Below, one piece after another: positions 26,010-35,675 of a stretch of DNA of 64,000 bases. Where the stretch lies: positions 62,001 through 126,000 of the forward strand of contig NZ_JBHLUA010000006.1 of the NCBI RefSeq assembly GCF_042433895.1. The letters run 5' to 3'. This DNA is from Mesonia maritima. Its GTDB lineage: Bacteria; Bacteroidota; Bacteroidia; Flavobacteriales; Flavobacteriaceae. The notes beneath the pieces were generated by a model. It saw only the letters and a program-made list of their open reading frames with translations. It searched no databases and was not told the origin of the DNA. The position numbers and the translations under genes were made by a program. How positions within the stretch are numbered: position 1 is the stretch's first letter; the number at the start of each line of letters is the position of its first letter.

Positions 26010-28034
26010 TTAAATTAATCCGTTATATTTTCGTAAAAACCATTCTATCGACAAGCTCAACACAATAATTGCTAAAAGATAATACCAATCGATGAGCGGC
26101 GATTTTTCGATTTTACTTTTCTGTACAGGAGTATACGCTTTATTATTTAATAAATCGGTAATTAACTCGTTTTCTTTGTCGAGAAAATAAACATTGTCGC
26201 TAGCAATTTTAGATAATTTGTCGAAATCTGCTGTTAAAAATTGTTTTTCTACATCAAAATCTACAATGGTAAATGATCCTGATTTTTTAATGTTTTCTTC
26301 AGCTACGGTAACTGTAAATTTATATTCTCCCGCAGAAAGATTGCTTAAATCTACTTCGTAATGATTATTTTTCAGTAAAAATGGAAATAATTGTTCTTCT
26401 CCACTCTCGCTGTTTTTAATTTGAATACTAATTTTCGCACGCGGATCGAATTCATAATTTCCATCTACATAATTGGCTTTAAAAATGATAGATTCGCCTG
26501 GATTATAAAACGAATCGAATTCTAAATTTAAACGATCTCTGCGTTTATTACTCGCTAAATATTGAATTAATTTGCCTAAAAATTCATCATAACTTTTAAA
26601 ATCACCTTGATCTCTAAATGATTTTGCTCGCCATTGCCAACTATTTTCACCGAATAAAAATCCGTGTTTAGAAGTATTATTTTTTATAGTCGCCAATAAA
26701 GGCGTTTCTGTCTGAAAACCATTTATACGCTGAAAAAGTAAGGTTTGATATTCTGTTGAAAATTGAAGTTCCCCAAATTTATCTTCTAACGGCGGAAAAT
26801 CATCAAAACCTATATCTTCAAATTGATACGCGTTATAAGAAGAATTATAGGTGGATAAATAATTTTCAGTTTGTGTATTAGCTTCTTTAGAAAAATACGT
26901 TTGTTGATTGTTTAAAAAATTATAATCGGTTTTCGTTCCCGTTACCGTTAACGTATTTAAACCCAACTTTTCAATTTTTTGATAGGCTTCTTTAAATTTT
27001 GAATCAGGTTGATATAGAATTATTAATTGGTAATCTTCAAAAGCAATCTCATCTGAAATAAATTTTATGCTCGCCGAACGTTGTTGGTTGTGTTCAATCG
27101 ATTTTTTAAACATTCCCAAATCGGGATGTAAAATTGAAGAAAGAATTAATACGTTGGTTTTTTCATCTATTATTTCAACAGCAAACTTTTTGGTATTATT
27201 TGCGGTATTTTTTTCTGAAGTTAGACTTTCAATTTCGATGGAATATGTTTTTACTCCAACACTCGAAGCCGTAAGTAAAGCGGTTATTTGTTGTGAAGCG
27301 TTTTCTTTACTGAAATTTAAATTTTGCGAGAAAACCACACGATTATTTTGTTCAATTTTCAGCTTTTTATCGATCGACGCTTCGCCTTCATAATTCACAA
27401 ATATTTCAACTGGAAATTTATTATTTAAAAACGCGAACCTATTTACGTTTACTTGCGCTAATTTTAAATCGGAATATGTTGTAGTATCGCCAACGACAAC
27501 GGGTAAAATATTTTGCTGATATTGTTTAGCTGAATAAAGATAATCTTGCCCGTAGGTCTGATTTCCATCGGAAATAAAAACTGTGGGCGCATTTTTTTGA
27601 AGATATAATTTTTGAAATGTTGAGAAAGCTTCGTTTAAATCGCTTTGTTTTTCCATAAACGAAAGACTATCGTTAGTAGAAATTCTCTGTCCAAAAGTGT
27701 AGCGTTCTACAGTAAAACTTTCTTGAATTTCTTCGTTTTCAGAAATTGCTGAAACAAATTGCTCGATGGAATTTTTTTCAGCTAAATCGATCATCGAAGT
27801 TGAATTATCGACCGCTAGAACTAAGGTTGGTTTTTCAACAGAAAAAGAAGTTTGACTAAATTCCGGATTTATAAACAATAACAACACCGAAAAATAGGTT
27901 ATAAAACGTAAAACACTGAAAAAAGCCCAGTGTTTTACGCGTTTATCTCGTTGTTTTTTAAAATACTGAACGAAAGACAATCCTAACGCTAGAATTGCAG
28001 CAATACAAATAAATAGAACAGTTTCTACAGTCAT
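26010..28034 (-). CDS. von Willebrand factor A-like membrane protein
   Basis: The 674-residue protein has two membrane helices at the N-terminus (about 3-24 and 40-58), a vWA-like domain with the MIDAS-type start LAVDNSTSM (about 78-86) and ISDGNQTYG (about 155-163), then long beta-rich extracytoplasmic regions and a C-terminal membrane helix (LLAIIVLSLSIEWFL). The architecture resembles the BatA-related protein at 48095-50032, and the two look like paralogues. The D-x-S-x-S metal site is present (DNSTS). Its role, perhaps envelope surveillance, is not known. Confidence 0.82.
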   Translation of the reverse strand: MTVETVLFICIAAILALGLSFVQYFKKQRDKRVKHWAFFSVLRFITYFSVLLLFINPEFSQTSFSVEKPTLVLAVDNSTSMIDLAEKNSIEQFVSAISENEEIQESFTVERYTFGQRISTNDSLSFMEKQSDLNEAFSTFQKLYLQKNAPTVFISDGNQTYGQDYLYSAKQYQQNILPVVVGDTTTYSDLKLAQVNVNRFAFLNNKFPVEIFVNYEGEASIDKKLKIEQNNRVVFSQNLNFSKENASQQITALLTASSVGVKTYSIEIESLTSEKNTANNTKKFAVEIIDEKTNVLILSSILHPDLGMFKKSIEHNQQRSASIKFISDEIAFEDYQLIILYQPDSKFKEAYQKIEKLGLNTLTVTGTKTDYNFLNNQQTYFSKEANTQTENYLSTYNSSYNAYQFEDIGFDDFPPLEDKFGELQFSTEYQTLLFQRINGFQTETPLLATIKNNTSKHGFLFGENSWQWRAKSFRDQGDFKSYDEFLGKLIQYLASNKRRDRLNLEFDSFYNPGESIIFKANYVDGNYEFDPRAKISIQIKNSESGEEQLFPFLLKNNHYEVDLSNLSAGEYKFTVTVAEENIKKSGSFTIVDFDVEKQFLTADFDKLSKIASDNVYFLDKENELITDLLNNKAYTPVQKSKIEKSPLIDWYYLLAIIVLSLSIEWFLRKYNGLI

Positions 28035-28057
28035 TCAGTTAACTTCTAGTTAGAAAT

Positions 28058-28804
28058 TTAGGTTAGCATTCCGCCATCTACATTTAAAACTTGACCGGTA
28101 ATGTAGCTGCTTAAATCGCTTCCTAAAAATACACAAGCGTTGGCAATATCTTCAGGAGTTCCACCTCGTTTTAATGGAATTGCATCGCGCCAACCATCTA
28201 CAGTTTTTTCATCGAGTTTCGCTGTCATTTCCGTTTCAATAAAACCAGGCGCGATTACATTGGTACGAATATTTCGCGAACCTAATTCTAATGCCATCGA
28301 TTTAGAAAAACCGATCATTCCTGCTTTTGAAGCTGCATAATTAGCTTGGCCAGCGTTTCCTTTTACACCAACCACAGAACTCATATTAATAATACTTCCG
28401 TGGCGTTGCTTCAACATGGTACGTTGAACGGCTTTGGTCATATTAAAAATCGATTTTAAGTTTACTTCTATCACTTTATCGAAATCTTCTTCGCTCATTC
28501 GCATCAACAAATTATCTTTTGTAATTCCGGCATTATTTACCAAAATATCGATGCTGTCAAAATCTTTTGAAACATCACTAATAAGTTGTTGTGCTTCTTC
28601 AAAATTGGCTGCGTTACTTTTGTATCCTTTTGCTTTTACGCCTAAAGCTGAAAGTTCTTTTTCAAGTTCGTTTGCGGCTTCCACAGAAGAGCTATACGTA
28701 AAGGCAACATTTGCGCCTTGTTGAGCAAATACAGTAGCTATACCTTTACCAATACCTCTACTCGCACCGGTAATAATAGCGTTTTTTCCTTCGAGTATTT
28801 TCAT
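28058..28804 (-). CDS. fabG: 3-oxoacyl-ACP reductase
   Basis: A classical short-chain dehydrogenase of 248 residues: nucleotide-binding GASRGIGKG (about 12-20), NNAGIT (about 88-93), catalytic Ser in NMSSVVG (about 140), YAASKAG with the Tyr and Lys (about 155-160) and the terminal GQVLNVDGGM. The closeness to FabG in length and motifs supports reduction of 3-oxoacyl-ACP in fatty acid elongation with NADPH. Other SDRs share these motifs, so the exact role is very likely but not certain. A terminator at 28865 separates it from the M16 gene upstream. Confidence 0.92.
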   Translation of the reverse strand: MKILEGKNAIITGASRGIGKGIATVFAQQGANVAFTYSSSVEAANELEKELSALGVKAKGYKSNAANFEEAQQLISDVSKDFDSIDILVNNAGITKDNLLMRMSEEDFDKVIEVNLKSIFNMTKAVQRTMLKQRHGSIINMSSVVGVKGNAGQANYAASKAGMIGFSKSMALELGSRNIRTNVIAPGFIETEMTAKLDEKTVDGWRDAIPLKRGGTPEDIANACVFLGSDLSSYITGQVLNVDGGMLT

Positions 28805-28864
28805 AAGTTTTTTAAAAATTAAGTATCCTTAGCCAAATATAACAATAAGCGGCAATTAGGACAT

Positions 28865-28893
28865 AAAAAAACCTCCTGAAATCAGGAGGTTTT
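28865..28893 (-). terminator. Intrinsic terminator between the M16 peptidase gene and fabG
   Basis: AAAACCTCCTGA pairs with TCAGGAGGTTTT around AA, with flanking A/T runs. Lying between the leftward M16 gene (stop 28935) and fabG (start 28804), it should end the peptidase transcript. Confidence 0.82.
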
Positions 28894-28934
28894 CTATTTT
28901 ATTCAATAATCCTATTAAAGTTTTTTAATAAGAA

Positions 28935-31919
28935 TTATAATTTTAAATTCTTATCGTCTGAAGATTTTTCATAATTAAATAAATAATCTACATCTAATTC
29001 TTCAACTTTTCCGAGTTTAGAAAGTGCATTCATATTTACATCTTTCTTATTTCCAATAACAAGAACGTTGTAATTTTGTCCTTTAATATTTTTGTTGAAG
29101 AATTCTTTTAAATCTGCGAGGCTCATATCTTTAATTGTATCGTACATTTCTTGACGATAATCGTGGTCTAAACCGCGCTCTTTTAAACTTTCGTAATTCC
29201 AGAAAATAGAAGTTTTTGTAATTCTATCGGCTGCGATTTGTTTTAAAGTCGCTTCTTTAGCAGATTGAAATTGCTCTTCGGCTTCTGGCATATTGGTCAT
29301 TAAATCCATCATTGCATCTACCGCTTGTGGCATTTTGTTGGCTTGTGTACCGATATAAGCCATTACGTAATTTGGTTTTTCTTTTTCGCTCGCCATTTGG
29401 TAAGCTGAAAATGCTGAATATGCCAAGGATTTAGATTCTCTAATTTCCTGAAAAACAATTGATGAAAGTCCGCTACCAAAATAGGTGTTGAATAATTCTG
29501 TCGCCGCCATTTTTTTGGCATCAAAATCATCTCCTTTAGCTAAGAAAATCATTTCGGCTTGAACCATATCGTAATCTACAAAGTAAACTTTACCACCAGT
29601 TTTTTGTTCTTCATATTCTTTAGCTTCCGGATAGTCTTTTAAATTTTCTGGTAAGTTATGTTTGGTTTCAATTGCTGAAACGGCATTTTCTAGGTCTTTT
29701 CCGTAATAAAAAATACGCTGTTTGTAGTTACGCATATCTTTTATTTTCTGAACTAATTCTTCCGGATTTTTCTGTTTTAATTCCGCAGCGGTATAAATAT
29801 TTCTCAATCGAGAATCCTCACCATATTTTCCGTAATTCATTAAACCGTTGAAAAGAATATTCCCTTTTTGAGTTTTATTGTCTTGACGTCCTTTTAAGAT
29901 TTGCTCTACATATTTATCGTAGGTTTCTTGGTCTGCTTTCGCATTTTGCCATAAATCTTCTAATAATGCTAAACCTTCAGGTAAATTTTCTTTTAAACCC
30001 GATAAACCAACATAGGTTTTATCATCTCCAGAGCTAACAAAATAATTAATTCCTAATTTGTAAAATTCTTGTTTTACTTCTTCAGGGGAAAGTTTTTCTG
30101 TTCCTAAATAATCTAAATATCCTGCGGCTAAAGAAAGTTCCTTGTCATTATCTTGCCCCATATCGAAAATGATATATAGGTTGAATAAATCATTATTTTC
30201 ATTTTCAATATAAGCTACCGGCAAACCGTTTTCTGTAGTAGAATTTTGAATTGCTTTTTCATAATCGATATGCTGTGGTTTTAATGAAGGAGAATCGGTT
30301 TCATTAAATTTTTGTAAAAAAGCAGATTGTTTATCACGATTTAATTTTACCGGCGTAATTCCTGGATTTTCAACTTTTGCAATGTTAGGATCTTCTCCTT
30401 TTCGTTTGTAAACCGCAACATAATTATCGTTATAATGTTCATTAGCATAATTCACCAAATCTTCTTTGGTAATGCTTTTTAACGATTCTATAAAATCGAT
30501 TCTTGATTGCCAATCTTGAAAATGAACAAACGCATCCATATACGCATAAGCTGTTGAAGAAGCGTCTTCATATTCGCGAATTTCTGAAAGTTTAAGATCG
30601 TTAATTACCGCATCTACTAACCAATTTTCAAAATCTCCAGCTTTAATTTTGTCGATTTCAGCTAACAATAATTTTTTCACTTCATCTAAACTCTGGTTTG
30701 CTTTTGGCATTCCGTATAAAATATGAAAACCATAATCGTTATTGAAGTTTGTAAATGAAGAAGCACGCTGAACTTTTTGCTTTTGATTTAAATCTAAATC
30801 GATTAATCCAGCTTGTGAATTGGCTAAAATATAATCGATTAAAGTAACGATTTTTTCATCTTTACTTCCTATTCCGTCAGTTCGGTAAGCTACATAAATA
30901 GATTCTGAAGTCGGACCAAAAACTTCTTTTTCTACTGGCGCGGTAATAGGTTTTTCTTCAGGAAAAGTTGGGTGTGTAATTTCTTTTTTCTCATAATCAC
31001 CAAAAGCGTCGTTTACTTTTTTAATAGTAGAATCGAAATCGATATCACCCACTAAAACCACCGCCATATTATTCGGAACATAATATTTATCAAAATAATT
31101 ATGAATCGCTTCCATCGAAGGATTTTTTAAATGTTCAGATTTTCCGATGGTACTTTGCGTTCCATAAGGATGGGTTGGAAATAAACCTTCTAAAGTTGCT
31201 TGATATTGTTTACGCCCGTCGCTGTCTTGCCCGCGATTAAATTCTTCATAAACCGCTTCTAATTCGGTATGAAATAAACGTAGAACTAATTTGCTGAAAC
31301 GCTCGCTTTCTACATCTAACCATTTATCTAATTCGTTAGAAGGAATTTTGTTCACATAAACCGTTTGCTCATTAGAAGTAAACGCATTTGTTCCCTCTGC
31401 GCCTAAAGAAGCGACCATTTTATCATATTCATTTGCGATAGAATATTCTGAAGCCTTTTGTGAAACCGAATCGATTTGACGATAAAGTTCTTCCTTTTTA
31501 GCAGGATCTGTGGCCGCTTTGTGCATTTCATATAATTCTGAAATGCTATCAAGTAAAACTTGTTCTTTTTCCCAATCTTGCGTCCCAATTTCATCGGTTC
31601 CTTTAAAAACCATATGTTCCAAATAGTGTGCTAGACCAGTATTATCAGCAGGATCGTAAGTAGAACCTGCTCTAACCGCGACAAGCGTTTGTATTTTAGG
31701 TTCTTCTTCGTTTTTACCCAGGTAAACTTTTAAACCATTATTTAAGGTGTATAAACGCAAGCCGGTGGGATCGTTTTTAAAAGTTTCATAAGAAAAACCA
31801 GCATCATCGGTATGATGAAATTGATCTTTTTCTTTGGTTTGTTTTTCTTCTTTATCTCCACAACTCATCAAGGAAAGTGTAGCGATAAAAAGAAAAATAG
31901 GTGCATAAAATTTCTTCAT
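28935..31919 (-). CDS. M16 family (insulinase-like) zinc peptidase lipoprotein
   Basis: A lipoprotein signal ends in LSLMSCGDK. The first M16 module carries the inverted zinc motif HYLEH (about 96-100) and the distal Glu in EAVYEEFNRG (about 180), so it is catalytically complete. A second M16 module (about 560-960) lacks HxxEH, as usual for the inactive half that closes the chamber. At 994 residues it is a typical pitrilysin/insulinase fusion. It should degrade peptides in the periplasm or at the outer membrane. It stands between two terminators and is therefore a single-gene unit. Confidence 0.93.
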   Translation of the reverse strand: MKKFYAPIFLFIATLSLMSCGDKEEKQTKEKDQFHHTDDAGFSYETFKNDPTGLRLYTLNNGLKVYLGKNEEEPKIQTLVAVRAGSTYDPADNTGLAHYLEHMVFKGTDEIGTQDWEKEQVLLDSISELYEMHKAATDPAKKEELYRQIDSVSQKASEYSIANEYDKMVASLGAEGTNAFTSNEQTVYVNKIPSNELDKWLDVESERFSKLVLRLFHTELEAVYEEFNRGQDSDGRKQYQATLEGLFPTHPYGTQSTIGKSEHLKNPSMEAIHNYFDKYYVPNNMAVVLVGDIDFDSTIKKVNDAFGDYEKKEITHPTFPEEKPITAPVEKEVFGPTSESIYVAYRTDGIGSKDEKIVTLIDYILANSQAGLIDLDLNQKQKVQRASSFTNFNNDYGFHILYGMPKANQSLDEVKKLLLAEIDKIKAGDFENWLVDAVINDLKLSEIREYEDASSTAYAYMDAFVHFQDWQSRIDFIESLKSITKEDLVNYANEHYNDNYVAVYKRKGEDPNIAKVENPGITPVKLNRDKQSAFLQKFNETDSPSLKPQHIDYEKAIQNSTTENGLPVAYIENENNDLFNLYIIFDMGQDNDKELSLAAGYLDYLGTEKLSPEEVKQEFYKLGINYFVSSGDDKTYVGLSGLKENLPEGLALLEDLWQNAKADQETYDKYVEQILKGRQDNKTQKGNILFNGLMNYGKYGEDSRLRNIYTAAELKQKNPEELVQKIKDMRNYKQRIFYYGKDLENAVSAIETKHNLPENLKDYPEAKEYEEQKTGGKVYFVDYDMVQAEMIFLAKGDDFDAKKMAATELFNTYFGSGLSSIVFQEIRESKSLAYSAFSAYQMASEKEKPNYVMAYIGTQANKMPQAVDAMMDLMTNMPEAEEQFQSAKEATLKQIAADRITKTSIFWNYESLKERGLDHDYRQEMYDTIKDMSLADLKEFFNKNIKGQNYNVLVIGNKKDVNMNALSKLGKVEELDVDYLFNYEKSSDDKNLKL

Positions 31920-31946
31920 AAATTGAATTAGTTAAGTTAAAATAAA

Positions 31947-31982
31947 AAAGTTCGTTAGAGAGAAGACTCTAACGAACTTTAA
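31947..31982 (-). terminator. Intrinsic terminator after sucD
   Basis: AAAGTTCGTTAGAG pairs with CTCTAACGAACTTT around AGAAGA, a 14-base perfect stem flanked by A and T runs, between the sucD stop (32021) and the M16 start (31919). Confidence 0.85.
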
Positions 31983-32020
31983 ACGTTACAAAAATTGAAT
32001 TATTTTAACAGAATGGTTTT

Positions 32021-32893
32021 TTAACCTAAAACTTCTGCTACTTTCATTCCTATTTCAGCAGGAGAATCCACTACGTGAATTCCGCTTTCTTTCATAATTT
32101 TTTTCTTTGCTTGTGCGGTATCTTCGCTTCCACCAACAATAGCTCCGGCGTGACCCATTGTTCTTCCAGCTGGTGCAGTTTCTCCGGCAATAAAACCAAC
32201 AACTGGTTTTTTAGAACCGCTTTCTTTGTACCATTTTGCAGCATCGGCTTCTAATTGACCTCCAATTTCACCAATCATTACTACACATTCAGTTTCATCA
32301 TCATTAATTAATAGCTCAACTGCTTCTTTTGTAGTTGTCCCGATAATAGGATCTCCACCAATTCCAATTGCGGTAGTAATTCCTAAACCTTGTTTTACAA
32401 CTTGGTCTGCTGCTTCATAGGTTAAGGTTCCAGATTTAGAAACGATTCCTACTTTTCCTTTTTTGAAAACAAAACCTGGCATAATACCAACTTTTGCTTC
32501 TCCAGGTGTAATTACTCCCGGACAGTTAGGACCGATTAATCGGCAATCTTTATCTTTAATATATTCTGCTGCTTTAATCATATCGGCAACAGGAATTCCT
32601 TCAGTAATAGTAATAATCACTTTTATACCTGCATCGGCAGCTTCCATAATAGCATCTGCAGCAAATGCAGGTGGTACAAAAATAATAGTTGTGTCTGCTC
32701 CGGCTTCTTTTACAGCTTCTTCAACAGTATTAAATACTGGTTTATCAAGATGTTTTTGTCCTCCTTTTCCTGGAGTTACTCCACCTACGATATTGGTACC
32801 GTATTCAATCATTTGTTCAGCGTGAAAAGTACCTTCACTACCGGTAAAACCTTGTACAATTATTTTTGAATTTTTATCTACTAAAACACTCAT
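32021..32893 (-). CDS. sucD: Succinyl-CoA ligase [ADP-forming] alpha subunit
   Basis: The 290 residues follow SucD: CoA-binding Rossmann N-terminus with GFTGSEGTFHAEQMI and GGVTPGKGG, the GPNCPGV motif, and the phospho-histidine in GRTMGHAGAI (about 247). It converts succinyl-CoA to succinate in the TCA cycle with formation of ATP or GTP. The beta subunit (sucC) is not next to it here, as is common in Bacteroidota. It has its own -7 box and also lies at the end of the lpx/efp run. Confidence 0.96.
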   Translation of the reverse strand: MSVLVDKNSKIIVQGFTGSEGTFHAEQMIEYGTNIVGGVTPGKGGQKHLDKPVFNTVEEAVKEAGADTTIIFVPPAFAADAIMEAADAGIKVIITITEGIPVADMIKAAEYIKDKDCRLIGPNCPGVITPGEAKVGIMPGFVFKKGKVGIVSKSGTLTYEAADQVVKQGLGITTAIGIGGDPIIGTTTKEAVELLINDDETECVVMIGEIGGQLEADAAKWYKESGSKKPVVGFIAGETAPAGRTMGHAGAIVGGSEDTAQAKKKIMKESGIHVVDSPAEIGMKVAEVLG

Positions 32894-32919
32894 AATTTTT
32901 TTCTTGGATTTATGCCTTG

Positions 32920-32927
32920 CAAATGTA
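32920..32927 (-). promoter_or_regulatory. Probable -7 box of sucD
   Basis: The minus strand reads TACATTTG, an exact TAnnTTTG, about 27 bases before the ATG. No TTG stands at the ideal -33 distance (TTC is nearby), so strength is unclear. Confidence 0.5.
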
Positions 32928-32957
32928 AATGTTATAAATGAACTCTAAAAGTTTTTA

Positions 32958-33362
32958 TTATTTTTTTGGGATGAAGGAGAAAATATTTTCTAAACTATCG
33001 TCTTCTGGTTGACTTATAATATAGCCTTTATATAATTTTTCATCTTTCATTTCCCAAATCGCGATAAAATGTGCAACGGGAATTTCTTCATCTGGACTTT
33101 CAATAGTATTTACATTATATGAAAAACGAATAGTTACGTTGTTATCCTCTTGAAGAAGATGAGTAATATCGCAATTTAAGGATTCAAAAGATTTCCCCAT
33201 TTCGGAGGACATCTTTTTGAAACTTTCAAAATCAAGTTTATAGAAACCTGTACTACTATTCCAAAAAATTTTCACTTCTGGATGTAGGTAGTTTTTTATT
33301 TCTTCTGAATTTGCGTAAAACTCTGACTCAAAAAAATCTTTGACCAATGTTTTTCCGTCCAT
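32958..33362 (-). CDS. NTF2/SnoaL-like small protein
   Basis: The 134 residues show the cone-shaped NTF2-like pattern: an N-terminal helix pair with VKDFFESEFYANSEEIKNYL, then beta strands with EVKIFWNSSTGFYKLDF and the paired strands HFIAIWEMKDEKLYKGYII. Members may be enzymes or binding proteins; nothing fixes a substrate. It lies 11 bases after the second LpxD-like gene and 64 bases before sucD. Confidence 0.72.
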   Translation of the reverse strand: MDGKTLVKDFFESEFYANSEEIKNYLHPEVKIFWNSSTGFYKLDFESFKKMSSEMGKSFESLNCDITHLLQEDNNVTIRFSYNVNTIESPDEEIPVAHFIAIWEMKDEKLYKGYIISQPEDDSLENIFSFIPKK

Positions 33363-33373
33363 ATAAAAACTAT

Positions 33374-34297
33374 TTATTTTTTTAACAATCTAGGTATTTG
33401 CCGAATTGAAGCAGCTTCTCGAAACCACTTTTTTGCTTCAATCGCTGGTGAACCGAAATATTTTTCACCTCCTTTTAAAGATTTACTTACACCTGATTGA
33501 GCAAATATTTCTACTTTTTTACCGATTCTTACATCACTACGAATCCCGACTTGACCCCAAATAGTTACCTCATCTTCAATGACCACGCAACCTGCAATTC
33601 CTACTTGCGATGCTATTAAACATTTTTTTCCTAAAACGGTATCGTGACCAATGTGTACTTGATTATCTAATTTAGAACCTTCGCCAATAATTGTATCTCC
33701 ACTTACGCCTCTATCGATTGTACACGATGCGCCAATATCTACATTATTTTGAATTACCACACGACCGCCCGATTTTAATTGATCGAAACCTTCTACTCTA
33801 TTTTTGTAATAAAATGCCGGAGCTCCTAAAACTGTGTTAGCGTGAATAATTGTATTATCGCCAATAAAGGAATGATCGTAAATAGAAACATTAGAATGAA
33901 TAACGCAATTCTTTCCAATTTTTACGTGATTTCCAATAAAAACATTCGGTTGAATTATCGTGTTTTCACCAATTTCAGCAGAATCAGCTATATTTTTGGT
34001 AGCCTTTTCGAAAGGTTTAAAATAATGGGTAAGTTTATTAAAATCCCGAAAAGGATCATCGGAAATTAATAAGGCTTTTCCTGCTGGACAATCTACTTTT
34101 TTATTGATTAAAATTATTGTCGCTGCAGAATTTAAGGCTTTATCGTAATATTTAGGATGATCTACAAATACAATATCTCCTGAGGTTACTACATGAATTT
34201 CGTTCATTCCCAAAACTGGAAAATCTTTATCACCAATAAACTCTGCGTCAATAATTGTCGCGATTTGTTGAATTGTATGTGGTTGTGGAAATTTCAT
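33374..34297 (-). CDS. LpxD-like hexapeptide acyltransferase (second copy)
   Basis: This 307-residue protein has a uridine-binding-type N-terminal domain and a left-handed beta helix of hexapeptide repeats (about 100-270, units such as IGENTI, IGKNCV, IGDNTI). The LpxD catalytic-region pattern is kept as LDNQVHIGHD, where the true LpxD at 37075 has LDNQIQIAHN. It is shorter than LpxD (342) and lies in the same lpx cluster, two genes downstream of lpxA. It probably transfers an acyl group from ACP to a nucleotide-sugar or related acceptor, but its real substrate is not clear. Confidence 0.82.
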   Translation of the reverse strand: MKFPQPHTIQQIATIIDAEFIGDKDFPVLGMNEIHVVTSGDIVFVDHPKYYDKALNSAATIILINKKVDCPAGKALLISDDPFRDFNKLTHYFKPFEKATKNIADSAEIGENTIIQPNVFIGNHVKIGKNCVIHSNVSIYDHSFIGDNTIIHANTVLGAPAFYYKNRVEGFDQLKSGGRVVIQNNVDIGASCTIDRGVSGDTIIGEGSKLDNQVHIGHDTVLGKKCLIASQVGIAGCVVIEDEVTIWGQVGIRSDVRIGKKVEIFAQSGVSKSLKGGEKYFGSPAIEAKKWFREAASIRQIPRLLKK

Positions 34298-34311
34298 GTG
34301 AAACTTAGAAA

Positions 34312-34878
34312 TTATTCTTTTATTCTTTCTTTATATGTTCCTTTTTCGGTTTCAACTTTAATTTTATCACCTTCATTTATAAAAAGTGGAACCATAACTT
34401 CTGCGCCAGTTTCTACAGTTGCCGGTTTGGTTGCGTTGGTTGCTGTATTTCCTTTTACACCGGGTTCTGTATGCGAAACTTCTAAAACAACGCTTGGGGG
34501 CATTTCTACTGAAAGCGGCATATTATCTTCAGAATTTATAATTACGGTTACTACTTCACCTTCTTTTAATAATCCCGGAGCGTCTAATGCAGATTCTAAC
34601 AATCTAATTTGCGTGTAATCTTCAGTATTCATAAAATGGTAAAATTCGCCATCTTGGTATAAAAACTGAAATTTATGAGTTTCTACACGAACATCATCAA
34701 TCTTATGTCCGGCGGAAAAGGTGTTTTCAATTACTTTTCCCGACGTTACACTTTTTAGTTTTGTTCTTACAAAAGCAGGACCTTTTCCTGGTTTTACGTG
34801 TAAAAATTCAATTACTTTAAAAATATCGTGATTATAACGAATACATAATCCGTTTCTAATATCGCTAGTTGTTGCCAT
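34312..34878 (-). CDS. efp: Elongation factor P
   Basis: The 188 residues form the three beta-barrel EF-P: N-terminal SDIRNGLCIRYNHDIFKVIEFLHVKPGKGPAFVR (key region), in which GKGPA includes the modification Lys (about 35), and the C-terminal domain ending with the IKVETEKGTYKERIKE stretch. EF-P relieves ribosome stalling at polyproline. The position between lpxA and the LpxD-like gene, 11 and 14 bases apart, places it in the lipid A operon. Confidence 0.96.
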   Translation of the reverse strand: MATTSDIRNGLCIRYNHDIFKVIEFLHVKPGKGPAFVRTKLKSVTSGKVIENTFSAGHKIDDVRVETHKFQFLYQDGEFYHFMNTEDYTQIRLLESALDAPGLLKEGEVVTVIINSEDNMPLSVEMPPSVVLEVSHTEPGVKGNTATNATKPATVETGAEVMVPLFINEGDKIKVETEKGTYKERIKE

Positions 34879-34888
34879 AGTATTTTAT

Positions 34889-35671
34889 TTAATTTGAAAA
34901 ATAACCTTTCATTACACCGCGTTGAGAATTTTTTATAAATTCTAAAATATCATCTCGTTCGGGTGTAGCTTCCATTTCGGCTTCAATAATAGTAACTGCT
35001 TGAGAATTATTATAATTTTTTTGATATAAAATTCTATATATATCTTGAATTTCTCTAATTTTTTCTGTGCTGAAACCTCTTCGGCGTAAGCCAATAGAAT
35101 TTATTCCTACATACGAAAGTGGTTCACGAGCGGCTTTTACGTAAGGAGGAACATCTTTTCTAACCAATGAACCGCCGGTTATAAATGCGTGACTTCCGAT
35201 TTTACAAAATTGCTGAACGGCTGTCATTCCCGCAAGGATTACGTGATCTCCTAAGGTAATATGACCCGCTAGCGTGCTATTGTTTGAAAAAATACAATTA
35301 TCGCCCACAATACAATCGTGTGCAATATGGCAGTAAGCCATTATCCAACAGTTTTTTCCGACTACGGTTTTCATTCTGTCAGAAGTTCCTCGATTAATGG
35401 TTACACATTCACGAATAGTGGTATTATCGCCAATTTCGGTTATTGTTTCTTCGTCGTTAAATTTTTTATCTTGTGGAATAGCAGAAATAACCGCACCCGG
35501 AAAAATATTTACATTTTTTCCTATTCTCGCGCCTTCCATAATGGTTACGTTAGAACCAATCCACGATCCTTCTCCAATTACTACATTATTATGAATAGTA
35601 GTAAAAGGTTCGATCACTACATTTTTGGCTATTTTTGCGCCTGGATGAACATAGGCTAAAGGTTGATTCAT
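34889..35671 (-). CDS. lpxA: Acyl-ACP:UDP-N-acetylglucosamine O-acyltransferase
   Basis: A left-handed beta helix (about 5-190, hexapeptides such as IGEGSW, IGKNVN, VGDNCI) is followed by a helical C-terminal domain. The LpxA signature HIAHDCIVGDNC includes the catalytic His, and VGINSIGLRRRGFS matches the family. It performs the first acylation of lipid A synthesis in the cytoplasm. It starts four bases after lpxC-fabZ. Confidence 0.96.
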   Translation of the reverse strand: MNQPLAYVHPGAKIAKNVVIEPFTTIHNNVVIGEGSWIGSNVTIMEGARIGKNVNIFPGAVISAIPQDKKFNDEETITEIGDNTTIRECVTINRGTSDRMKTVVGKNCWIMAYCHIAHDCIVGDNCIFSNNSTLAGHITLGDHVILAGMTAVQQFCKIGSHAFITGGSLVRKDVPPYVKAAREPLSYVGINSIGLRRRGFSTEKIREIQDIYRILYQKNYNNSQAVTIIEAEMEATPERDDILEFIKNSQRGVMKGYFSN

Positions 35672-35675
35672 ACTA

